Shown piece by piece: positions 14,516 to 22,190 of a DNA stretch of 64,000 bases; position 1 is the first letter of the stretch, and every line of letters starts with the position of its first letter. A program made the translations under genes and the position numbers. The notes under the pieces are model-generated. The model had not been told where the DNA came from and did no database searches. It was given only the letters and a program-made list of their open reading frames with translations. The stretch is from CAWJJM01 sp963843275 (lineage in GTDB: Bacteria; Acidobacteriota; Thermoanaerobaculia; Multivoradales; JBCCEF01): the NCBI GenBank assembly GCA_963843275.1, contig CAWJJM010000012.1, positions 1,674,001 through 1,738,000 on the forward strand, given 5' to 3'.

Positions 14516-17206
14516 ATGCCGAGCCGGAAGAAGAGCCAGGATTCTCTCGCCGAGTACCGCCGCAAGCGGGACTTCGCGCGCACCCCGGAGCCGGCGGGCG
14601 ATCGCGCCGCGGCGGGCGACGGCGCGCGGTCCTTCGTGGTCCAGAAGCACGCCGCGCGACGCCTGCACTACGACTTCCGCCTGGAGATCGACGGCGTCCT
14701 CAAGAGCTGGGCCGTCCCCAAGGGCCCCAGCCTCGACCCTGCCGAGCGCCGGCTCGCCGTCGCCACCGAGGACCACCCGCTCGAGTACGGAGGCTTCGAG
14801 GGCATCATCCCCGAGAACGAGTACGGCGGCGGCACGGTGATGCTGTGGGACCGCGGACACTGGTCCCCCGAGGACGGCGGCGAGGCGCCGGCCCGCGCCT
14901 GGGAGCGGGGGAAGCTCCACTTCCGGCTCGCCGGCGACAAGATGCGCGGCGGCTGGATCCTGGTCCGCATGCACGGGTCGGCCTCCGACGGTGGCAAGAA
15001 CTGGCTGCTGATCAAGGAGGACGACGAGGAGGCGCGGCCCGACGCCGGCGACGGGCTGGTCGAGGGGCGTCCCGACAGCGTCGCCAGCGGCCGCACGATG
15101 GAGCAGATCGCCGCCGCTCCCGAGCGCGTGTGGCACTCCGACCACGACGACGTCCCGGCCGACGGGGAGGCGGCCGCGGAGCCTCCGGCGGGACGGCCCT
15201 CGCCGCCCCGCGCCCCGACAGGGGTCGACGGCGCCCGCCGCGGCGACCTGCCCGCCGCCGCCGACCTGCGGCCGGAGCTCGCCAGCCTCGCCGGCGAGGT
15301 CCCTTCCGGCGACGGCTGGCTGCACGAGATCAAGTACGACGGCTACCGGGCGTTGGCACGGATCGACCGCCGCGGCGCCGCCCCGGCCGTCACCCTGGTC
15401 ACCCGCGGCGGCAACGACTGGACCGAGCGCTTCCGCCCGGTGGCCGCCGCGCTCGCCGAGCTCCCGGTGGAGACCGCCGTGCTCGACGGCGAGGTGGTCG
15501 CCCTGGCCCCCGACGGTTCGTCGAGCTTCGCCCTGCTGCAGCGGGCGCTGGGCCGGCAGGGCGGCGGCGCGCTCGTCTACTACGCCTTCGACCTGCTCCA
15601 CCTCGACGGCGTCGGTCTCGCCCGCGCCCCTCTGGCGGCGCGCAAGGAGCTGCTCGCCGCGCTGCTCGGCGCCGGGGGCGCCGCGGGCCACGGGTCCGGC
15701 GGCACGGTCCGCTACAGCGACCACCTCGCCGGGCGCGGCGCCGACTTCTACCGCCAGGCGTGCCGGCACGCCCTCGAGGGCGTGGTGTCGAAGCGGCGCG
15801 ACGCCCCCTACCGCCCGGGCCGCGGGCGCGACTGGATCAAGGTCAAGTGCAGCGCCCGCCAGGAGCTCGTCGTCGGCGGCTTCACCGACCCCTCCGGCTC
15901 CCGGATCGGGTTCGGGGCGCTCCTGCTCGGGGTGTACCCGGCCGGCGGCGGCGGCCGCCTCGAGTACGCCGGCCGGGTGGGCACGGGCTTCGACGACGCC
16001 ACGCTCGCCGCCCTGCGCACGCGCCTCGACGCCCTGGAGACCGACGAGCCGCCCTTCGCCGACCCGCGGGCCGCCGCCGGCTCCGCCGCCGCCAAGGGCG
16101 TGCACTGGGTGCGCCCCGAGCTGGTCTGCGAGGTGGAGTTCACCGAGTGGACCGAGGACGGCGTGATGCGTCATCCTTCCTTCCAGGGCCTGCGCGAGGA
16201 CAAGTCTCCCGCCGAGGTCGTGCGCGAGCGGCCGGCCCCCGCCCGGACGCCGGCCCGCCGCGGCGGGCGCACCGAGGAGAAGACCATGACCCGAGCGGAA
16301 CGCAGCGGCGGGACCGCCGAGATCGCCGGGGTGCGCCTGACCCACCCCGACCGCGTCCTGTTCCCCGAGCAGGGGTTGACCAAGCTCGACCTGGCCCGCT
16401 ACTACGAGGCGGTCGCCGACGCCCTGCTCCCGCACCTCGCCGGCCGGCCGCTGTCGCTGGTGCGCTGTCCCTCCCGCCGCGAACAGGAGTGCTTCTACCA
16501 GAAGCGCGTCGACGACTCCTTCCCCGCCGCCGTCACCCGTGTCGACGTCGCCCAGCAGGGCGCCGAGCCCGAGGTCTACGGCGCCGCCGAGTCGCTCGCC
16601 GCCGTCGTCGCCCTGGTCCAGATGGGGGTCCTCGAGCTGCACACCTGGGGCGCCCGTCGCGACCGCCTGGAGCGCCCCGACGTCCTGGTCTTCGACCTCG
16701 ATCCCGACGCCGGCCTGCCCTGGGAACGGGTGGTCGCCGGAGCCCGCGCGGTGCGCGACCTGCTCGCCGAGCTGGGGCTCGAGAGCTGGGTCAAGAGCAC
16801 CGGCGGCAAGGGCCTCCACGTGGTGGTACCGATCGAGCGGCGCAGCGGCTGGGACGAGGCCAAGGCCTTCGCCCGCGCCGTCGCCGAGACCCTGGTCCGC
16901 GCCGCCCCCGACGCCTACACCGCCAACATGTCGAAGGCCAAGCGGCACGGCAAGGTCTTCGTCGACTACCTGCGCAACGGCCGCGGCGCCACCTTCATCG
17001 CCCCCTTCTCCACCCGCGCCCGCCCCGGCGCCCCCGTCGCCGTTCCCCTCGCCTGGGACGAGATCACCCGCGCCACGCCCGGCCGCTACACCGTCACCAC
17101 CCTCCCCCGCCGCCTCGCCTCCCTGCGCCGCGACCCCTGGTCCGGCTACCACCAGGCGCGCCAACGCATCACCAAAGACATGCGACGACGCCTGGGCCTC
17201 GCCTGA
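14516..17206 (+). CDS. ligD: Multifunctional ATP-dependent DNA ligase LigD (PE-LIG-POL)
   Basis: An 896-residue non-homologous end-joining enzyme. Residues about 38-170 are the 3'-phosphoesterase domain (QKHAARRLHYDFRLEIDG, then YGGFEGIIPENEYGGG). About 245-560 is the ligase: adenylated Lys 273 in EIKYDGYR, VLDGEVV, and EGVVSKRRDAPY with WIKVKC. About 600-896 is the primase-polymerase: LTHPDRVLFPE, metal ligands in FDLDPD (726-731) and STGGKGLHV. ATG 14516 is chosen over a GTG twelve bases upstream because MPSRKKSQDSLAEYRRKRDF is the usual start. LigD normally acts with Ku, but no ku gene lies in this window. It is divergent from the PAP2 gene. Confidence 0.95.
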   Translation: MPSRKKSQDSLAEYRRKRDFARTPEPAGDRAAAGDGARSFVVQKHAARRLHYDFRLEIDGVLKSWAVPKGPSLDPAERRLAVATEDHPLEYGGFEGIIPENEYGGGTVMLWDRGHWSPEDGGEAPARAWERGKLHFRLAGDKMRGGWILVRMHGSASDGGKNWLLIKEDDEEARPDAGDGLVEGRPDSVASGRTMEQIAAAPERVWHSDHDDVPADGEAAAEPPAGRPSPPRAPTGVDGARRGDLPAAADLRPELASLAGEVPSGDGWLHEIKYDGYRALARIDRRGAAPAVTLVTRGGNDWTERFRPVAAALAELPVETAVLDGEVVALAPDGSSSFALLQRALGRQGGGALVYYAFDLLHLDGVGLARAPLAARKELLAALLGAGGAAGHGSGGTVRYSDHLAGRGADFYRQACRHALEGVVSKRRDAPYRPGRGRDWIKVKCSARQELVVGGFTDPSGSRIGFGALLLGVYPAGGGGRLEYAGRVGTGFDDATLAALRTRLDALETDEPPFADPRAAAGSAAAKGVHWVRPELVCEVEFTEWTEDGVMRHPSFQGLREDKSPAEVVRERPAPARTPARRGGRTEEKTMTRAERSGGTAEIAGVRLTHPDRVLFPEQGLTKLDLARYYEAVADALLPHLAGRPLSLVRCPSRREQECFYQKRVDDSFPAAVTRVDVAQQGAEPEVYGAAESLAAVVALVQMGVLELHTWGARRDRLERPDVLVFDLDPDAGLPWERVVAGARAVRDLLAELGLESWVKSTGGKGLHVVVPIERRSGWDEAKAFARAVAETLVRAAPDAYTANMSKAKRHGKVFVDYLRNGRGATFIAPFSTRARPGAPVAVPLAWDEITRATPGRYTVTTLPRRLASLRRDPWSGYHQARQRITKDMRRRLGLA

Positions 17207-17222
17207 ACCCGCCTCTCCCGAC

Positions 17223-17615
17223 CTTCGAGCGCAGCGAGAATCGATCCCGTCCCCCGAGATTCGAGGCCCAGCCGAAAATCGATCCCCTCCCCCCGAGATT
17301 CGAGGCGCAGCCGAAAATCGAGTCGGCCCGCTCCCCCCGAGATTCGAGGCCCAGCCGAGAATCGAGCCCCGCTCCCCCGAGATTCGAGGCCCCGCCGAGA
17401 ATCGAGTCGGCCCGCTCCCCCGAGATTCGAGGCCCAGCCGAGAATCGAGCCCCGCTCCCCCGAGATTCGAGGCCCAGCCGAAAATCGAGCCCCTCTCCCC
17501 GAGATTCGAGGCGCAGCCGAGAATCGAGTCGGCCCGAAAGAGCCCCGAACCCCCCGCTCCCCACCACCCCCCGCGCTCCCGAGCCTCACGAGATTCGAGC
17601 GCCAGCGAGAATCGA
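17223..17615. repeat. Array of about nine short interspersed palindrome-bearing repeats
   Basis: Seven near-identical 27-bp copies of GAGATTCGAGGC-(c/g)CAGCC-GARAATCGA start at 17256, 17295, 17339, 17379, 17422, 17462 and 17501. Degenerate copies lie at 17223 and 17590. Each holds GATTC and GAATC able to pair around a loop of about 13 bases. The 12-17 bp spacers are C-rich and fall into two recurring types, CCCC(G)CTCCCC and GTCGGCCCGCTCCCC. There is no cas gene and no unique spacer. The array begins 17 bp after the ligD stop. Confidence 0.85.
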
Positions 17616-17660
17616 GGCGTCCTGCCCTCCCCACCGCCCCTCCGCGGGCTGTCGGTGACG

Positions 17661-17818
17661 GGCCGTGGGGGCGGCGTTCCCAGGGGCGTCAGGGGCCGCG
17701 CAAGAATCTTCGTCGCCGCGGAGATCACCGCCGGTGGCGCGCGGACCCTGCCGAGTCGCCCCCCCTCCGATCCCCCACCGACAGGGCGACGTCCCCTGGG
17801 AACGTCGCCCCCACGGCC
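17661..17818. repeat. Inverted repeat, about 30 bp arms with a 97 bp centre
   Basis: The left arm 17661-17690 (GGCCGTGGGGGCGGCGTTCC and onward) and the right arm 17788-17818 are reverse complements, apart from one substitution and one single-base gap. The 97-bp interior has no gene. It could be a miniature element, or a transcription stop between the repeat array and the insertion sequence. Confidence 0.7.
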
Positions 17819-17841
17819 CCCCACCCCCACCACCCCCGATC

Positions 17842-19251
17842 GGTCGGGGACATCGGTGACATTTCAGACCGGGGACATGGGTAACAGTCTCGGCCTTGGT
17901 TTCTCGTAGTCGCCGGGGCTGTGGGAGCGGTGGGAGCTGTGGGAATCCCGAAGGGATTTCCAGGGTGGGTGGTGGGGTGGGCAGCTTCCACGGCTTCCAC
18001 AGTCCGACGCGCGATCACAGCAGTTGGATCTTGCCGTCGCGGTCATCGTACCGGCCCAGCAGCAGCGGGCCGAAATACACCGACCACAGACCATCGTCGA
18101 CCTCCTCGAGGCCGACGCGGTGGCCGCGCAGGACCTGGCTGACGAAGCGACGATCGCCACGCCAGCGGATGTCTCCCTTGCTCCGCACCCGGCGGACCTC
18201 GAAGTGCGCCGGATAGCTGACCCCGGCCTCGGGCGGGTAGGAGCGAGGAGATCTCTCGTAGAGCTCGGCAGGAGTCCGCTGCCCGATCCCCTCGTGCGGG
18301 CGCTCTTCGTTGTACTCCTGGCGGAAGCGGTCGAAAGACTCCTGCTGTCGGATTTCGCTCGCTGCCGGCGGACGAGCGGTCTCCGCCTTCAGCGTCCGGT
18401 GCATCCGCTCGTGACTGCCATTCTGCTCAGGGTGTCCCGGCTGGATCAGCACCGGCATGATTCCAAGCTCGATCCACCATGCTGAAAGGCGAGACAGCCG
18501 CCGCACCGACACCCCCGACGCAAACGGTGCACCGCCATCGCTGAGGATCTTCCGCGGCAGCCCGTAGGTGGCAAACAGCTCCTCGAAGACCGGTCGAGCA
18601 TCGCCGTAGGCGACCCCCCTGCGGCCACGGCACCCCAGCACAAACCGGCTGTAGGCGTCGGCTACCGTCAGCGGAAAACACATCCTGTGGTCGCCGAGCC
18701 GAAACTCGCCCTTGTAGTCCGCCGTCCAGACGTCGTTGGGCTCTCGCGGCTCCACCACCGGCTTGCTCGGGGCCCTCTTCACCCGGCTCGGCGGCCGAGT
18801 CGCCACCAGGCCGTGGCGTTTGAGAATCGATGTCGCCGTGCTCACCGCCGGCCAGCTCCAGCCCGGGTGCTGACGCCGCAGCCGTGCCAGGAGCTTCTTC
18901 GCTCCCCACCGTGGATGCGCTCGCCGCAGCTCCACCAGTGCGTCCTCACAGCGCTTCTCCGTGCGATGAGGGCACCCTAGCGGACGACGCGACCGGTCCT
19001 TCAGTCCGTCGACCCCCTGCCGCGCATAGCGGCCGGCCCATTTGTAGCCCGTCTTGCGACTGATGCCGTACGTACGGCACAGCTCCGTCATCGTGTAGCG
19101 ACAGCTCGACAAGGCCGCAATGAAGCGCAGGCGCTGGTCCACGGGCGTCGTCTCCTTCCACGGCATCGACCCACCTCCTTCGGTGTCCGATGCTCTCCGA
19201 CGAGACTGTTACCCATGTCCCCGGTACGATCTGTTACCCATCTCCCCGGTC
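17842..19251 (-). mobile_element. IS481-family insertion sequence with doubled terminal repeats
   Basis: One intact transposase gene is bounded by inverted repeats. The inner copies at 17867-17886 and 19207-19226 match over 25 bp if extended (17868-17892 against 19201-19225). Each is followed outwards, exactly 25 bp further on, by an imperfect outer copy (17842-17861 and 19232-19251) of the TGTNACCNATNTCCCCG type. An 18-bp direct repeat, CCCCCACGGCCCCCCACC, lies outside both ends (17808-17825 and 19257-19274). It could be a target duplication or pre-existing low-complexity flank. Confidence 0.8.
18015..19166 (-). CDS. IS481-family DDE transposase
   Basis: A 383-residue transposase. The N-terminal helix-turn-helix part (TELCRTYGISRKTGYKWAGRY, then the Leu/Arg-rich DGLKDRSRRP) precedes an HTH_29-like linker and an rve integrase core from about residue 135. 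Catalytic residues are seen in VWTADYKGEF (first Asp), KILSDGGAPFAS (second Asp; DNG is the more usual form) and QNGSHERMHRTLK (Glu). The C-terminal tail has the IS481-type beta region (VRSKGDIRWRGDRRFVS). The start at 19166 follows AAGGAGG. The gene is full length without stops, so it may be active. Its GC content is lower than that of its neighbours, consistent with acquisition. Confidence 0.9.
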   Translation of the reverse strand: MPWKETTPVDQRLRFIAALSSCRYTMTELCRTYGISRKTGYKWAGRYARQGVDGLKDRSRRPLGCPHRTEKRCEDALVELRRAHPRWGAKKLLARLRRQHPGWSWPAVSTATSILKRHGLVATRPPSRVKRAPSKPVVEPREPNDVWTADYKGEFRLGDHRMCFPLTVADAYSRFVLGCRGRRGVAYGDARPVFEELFATYGLPRKILSDGGAPFASGVSVRRLSRLSAWWIELGIMPVLIQPGHPEQNGSHERMHRTLKAETARPPAASEIRQQESFDRFRQEYNEERPHEGIGQRTPAELYERSPRSYPPEAGVSYPAHFEVRRVRSKGDIRWRGDRRFVSQVLRGHRVGLEEVDDGLWSVYFGPLLLGRYDDRDGKIQLL

Positions 19252-19252
19252 C

Positions 19253-19331
19253 GAACCCCCCACGGCCCCCCACCACCCCCCACCACCCCACCACCCCCCA
19301 CCCACCACCCCCCCTCCCGCCCCCCCCGGCA
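19253..19331. other. C-rich low-complexity tract
   Basis: About 80 bases made almost entirely of CCCC-CACC runs lie between the insertion-sequence end and the first L,D-transpeptidase gene. The minus strand therefore carries many GGGG tracts with short loops, a pattern able to form G-quadruplexes. A similar tract occurs to the left of the insertion sequence (17808-17838). Confidence 0.6.
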
Positions 19332-19401
19332 CGCCTCTTGCGGTCCCCCCCCTCGCCTCCCCCACGGAGGCCCGAGATCCGACCCCCGAAAGGAGCTCCG
19401 C

Positions 19402-21213
19402 GTGCGCCGTACCCTCGCCCTGCCCCTCGTCCTGTCCGTCCTCGCCCCGCTCCTCCTCACCGCCTGCCGGTCCGCCGAGGAGCGCCAGGCCGACTTCGTC
19501 GACCGCGCCGCCCCGCGCCTGCGCGCCGCGCTCGACGCCGCCGACGCCCCGGGGCCGAAAGACTCCGCCGCCGGGCGCGCCTGGGCGGCGCTCGACGACC
19601 TCTACGCGCGGCGCGGCGACCAACCGATCTGGATCGAGGCCGATGGGGCGACCGAGGCCGCCGGGAACCTGATCTCCACCCTGCAGGACGCCGGCGGGCA
19701 TGGCCTGGACCCGGCGATCTACCACGCCCACGACCTGGCCAACGCGCTCGGGGCCCTGCACGACGAGGGCTCGCGCGCGGACCCCGACGCCTACGCCCGG
19801 CGGGCGGCCGAGCTCGACCCCCGGCTCACCTTCTCCCTGGCACTGTTCCTGGACCACCTCGGTCGCGGCCGCATCGCCCCGTCCGACGTCGGCATGCAGT
19901 GGCAGACGGAGCGCCGCGAGACGGACCTGGCCAAGGCCCTCGGCACGGCCGTCGACGGGGAGGGGATCGCCGCCGCCGTCGACGAGGTGCTGCCGCCGCA
20001 CGACCAGTACCGGGGGCTGGAGAAGGTCCTCGCCCACTACCGCGAGATCGCCGCCGCCGGGGGCTGGCCCGAGGTGCCGTCGGGCGCGGCCCTCTCCCCC
20101 GGGGACGACAGCCCGCGGGTGCCGGTGCTGCGCCGGCGGCTCGAGGCCTCCGGCGACCTCGAGCCGCAGGGCGCCGGCGACGGGAAGGCGGACCCGGACG
20201 GCGACGACGGTGCCACGCACTACGACGAGCGCCTCGCCGCCGCCGTCGAGCGCTTCCAGGCCCGCCACGGCCTGGTCACCGACGGCGTGGTCGGGCCCGA
20301 GGCGCTCGAGGATCTCAACGTCCCCGCCGCCGAACGGGTGCGCCAGATCGAGGCCAACCTCGAGCGCTGGCGCTGGCTGCCCGACGACCTCGGCGAGCGC
20401 TACATCCTGGTCAACGTGCCGCGCTTCGAGCTCCAGATGATCGACGGCGGCGACGAGGTGATGCGGATGAAGGTGGTGGTCGGCGAGCAGCTCAAGCCGA
20501 CCCCGATGTTCAGCGACCGCATGACCTACGTCACGTTCAATCCCTACTGGAACATCCCCTCGAGCATCGCGCGCGAGGAGATCCTGCCCAAGGCGGCGGC
20601 CGACCCCGGCTACCTCGCCGCCCACCACATGGAGCTGGTCGAGGGGTGGAGCGACGACGCCCGGGTGCTCGACCCGCGCTCCGTGGGGCCGGAGGTCCTG
20701 GCCCAGGCCGGGGACGACGGCTCGCCGGTGCGGCTGCGCCAGGTCCCCGGGCCGGACAACCCGCTCGGCCGCATCAAGTTCATGTTCCCCAACGAGAACA
20801 ACATCTACCTCCACGACACCTCGGCCGACTACCTCTTCGACGAGAACGTGCGCACCTTCAGCCACGGCTGCATCCGCGTCCAGGAGCCGGTCGCCCTGGC
20901 CTCCTGGGTGCTCGACGAGAGCGCCGCCGAGGTGCGCCAGCGCATCGCGTCCGGCGAGACGGCGTCGATCGAGACGCCGCGCCAGATCCCGGTGCACATC
21001 CTCTACTGGACGGCCCTGGTCGACGACCACGGCGCCGTGCACTTCCTCGACGACCTCTACGGCATCGACCAGCGGGTCCTCGACGGGCTCGCGGCAGAGA
21101 AGGCGCCGCAGGTCGAGCTGCGGGCCCCCGAGACGCTGCCGCAGGCGCCGTCCCCGGGCGGCGCGGATCAGGGCGACGCCGGGCGGCCCCGGCGGGCGAC
21201 CGAGACGTCGTAG
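19402..21213 (+). CDS. YcbB-type L,D-transpeptidase lipoprotein
   Basis: A 603-residue protein that makes 3-3 cross-links in peptidoglycan or attaches proteins to it. The GTG 19402 start has AAGGAG seven bases upstream. The signal peptide ends in LLTAC (Cys 22), giving a lipid anchor. An N-terminal scaffold domain (DDLYARRGDQPIWIEADG) is followed by a peptidoglycan-binding helix set (AAVERFQARHGLVTDGVVGP, about 275-300). The YkuD catalytic domain follows (NVPRFELQMIDGG onward) with NPYWNIPSSIAREEILP and the active-site SHGCIRV, Cys 490. The length is similar to E. coli YcbB (LdtD). A paralogue lies 1 kb downstream. The last 46 bp overlap a convergent transporter gene. Confidence 0.9.
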   Translation: MRRTLALPLVLSVLAPLLLTACRSAEERQADFVDRAAPRLRAALDAADAPGPKDSAAGRAWAALDDLYARRGDQPIWIEADGATEAAGNLISTLQDAGGHGLDPAIYHAHDLANALGALHDEGSRADPDAYARRAAELDPRLTFSLALFLDHLGRGRIAPSDVGMQWQTERRETDLAKALGTAVDGEGIAAAVDEVLPPHDQYRGLEKVLAHYREIAAAGGWPEVPSGAALSPGDDSPRVPVLRRRLEASGDLEPQGAGDGKADPDGDDGATHYDERLAAAVERFQARHGLVTDGVVGPEALEDLNVPAAERVRQIEANLERWRWLPDDLGERYILVNVPRFELQMIDGGDEVMRMKVVVGEQLKPTPMFSDRMTYVTFNPYWNIPSSIAREEILPKAAADPGYLAAHHMELVEGWSDDARVLDPRSVGPEVLAQAGDDGSPVRLRQVPGPDNPLGRIKFMFPNENNIYLHDTSADYLFDENVRTFSHGCIRVQEPVALASWVLDESAAEVRQRIASGETASIETPRQIPVHILYWTALVDDHGAVHFLDDLYGIDQRVLDGLAAEKAPQVELRAPETLPQAPSPGGADQGDAGRPRRATETS

Positions 21214-22100
21214 AGCGTCTTGCCGGCGGTGGCGGCGAGGATCACGGCGCCGCCGGCGAGACCCCAGGGACCGGGCTCCTCGCCGTGGACGAGCCAGGTC
21301 CAGACGGGATTGAGGACGGGCTCGACGAGCAGCAGCAGCGACGCCTCGAGCGCGCCGATGCGCCGGAACGCCCGGGTGAGGAAGACGTAGGCGAGCGCCA
21401 CCTGGAAGACCCCGAGGAAGACCAGCAACGCCACGTCGAGGGGCCGGGCGGCGGCGAGGCCGGCCGGTGCCGCCAGGGCCGCGGGCAGGGCCAGCGCGCA
21501 CGCGAAGAGATTGCCGAGCAGGACGGCGGCCGCCCCGGTGTCGCCGTCGGCGCCCCGCCCGAGCGCGCGCAGCCCGAGCAGCGTCAGCCCCCAGGTGACG
21601 CCGGCGGCCACCGCCACGAGGTTGCCGGCGAACGGGTCGGGTGCCAGCGCGTCGGGGACGCGCCGGCCGACGAAGAAGAGCGCCAGGCCCCCCGCCAGGG
21701 CCACCATGTAGAGGACGTCGCGCCGGCGGGTGCGCTCGCCGAGCAGCCAGGGCGCGAGCAGCAGGACGTAGAGGGGCGCCGTGTCCTGGAGGAAGATGGT
21801 GTTCGCCGCCGTGGTCAGCTTGTTCCCCACCACGAAGAGCACCAGGGTGGCGCCGTAGGCCAGGCCCACCCCCGCCATCCGCCAGCCGAGCCGGTGCAGC
21901 AGCCGCCGCGCGCCGGGCAGCAGGACGAGCAGCGCCACGGCGGCGATCGCCGAGCGCAGGCAGGCCACCTGCCAGCCGGTGAGGGTCAGCGCCTTGATGG
22001 CGACGCCGCCGGTGGAGAACAGCACCGCCGCCGCCAGGACCTCGAGGCGGGGCGCCAGCGCGGTGCCCCCGGGGGACTCCGTCTGGTGGCGTTCTTGCAC
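21168..22100 (-). CDS. EamA/DMT-family transporter
   Basis: A 310-residue inner-membrane protein with about ten hydrophobic segments arranged as two EamA halves (LEVLAAAVLFSTGGVAIK and NLVAVAAGVTWGLTLLGLRA are their openings). The family exports amino acids and other metabolites; the substrate cannot be read from the sequence. The second half retains EASLLLLVEPVLNPVW, the typical E-P motif. GTG at 22100 is the likely start. The gene is wedged in opposite orientation between two L,D-transpeptidase genes and its 3' end overlaps the first by 46 bp. Confidence 0.85.
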   Translation of the reverse strand: MQERHQTESPGGTALAPRLEVLAAAVLFSTGGVAIKALTLTGWQVACLRSAIAAVALLVLLPGARRLLHRLGWRMAGVGLAYGATLVLFVVGNKLTTAANTIFLQDTAPLYVLLLAPWLLGERTRRRDVLYMVALAGGLALFFVGRRVPDALAPDPFAGNLVAVAAGVTWGLTLLGLRALGRGADGDTGAAAVLLGNLFACALALPAALAAPAGLAAARPLDVALLVFLGVFQVALAYVFLTRAFRRIGALEASLLLLVEPVLNPVWTWLVHGEEPGPWGLAGGAVILAATAGKTLYDVSVARRGRPASP

Positions 22101-22190
22101 CCTTCAACCCCGTCCGGTCGCGCGCCGCACGACCTCCGCAGAGACCCTTCGCGCGGCCGGATCCCCATCTCTGACCGACCCGGGAGAAGC

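Noticed and set aside
17223..17615. CRISPR array
   Set aside because: The spacers are short, repeat two patterns and vary from 12 to 17 bp, and no cas gene is near.
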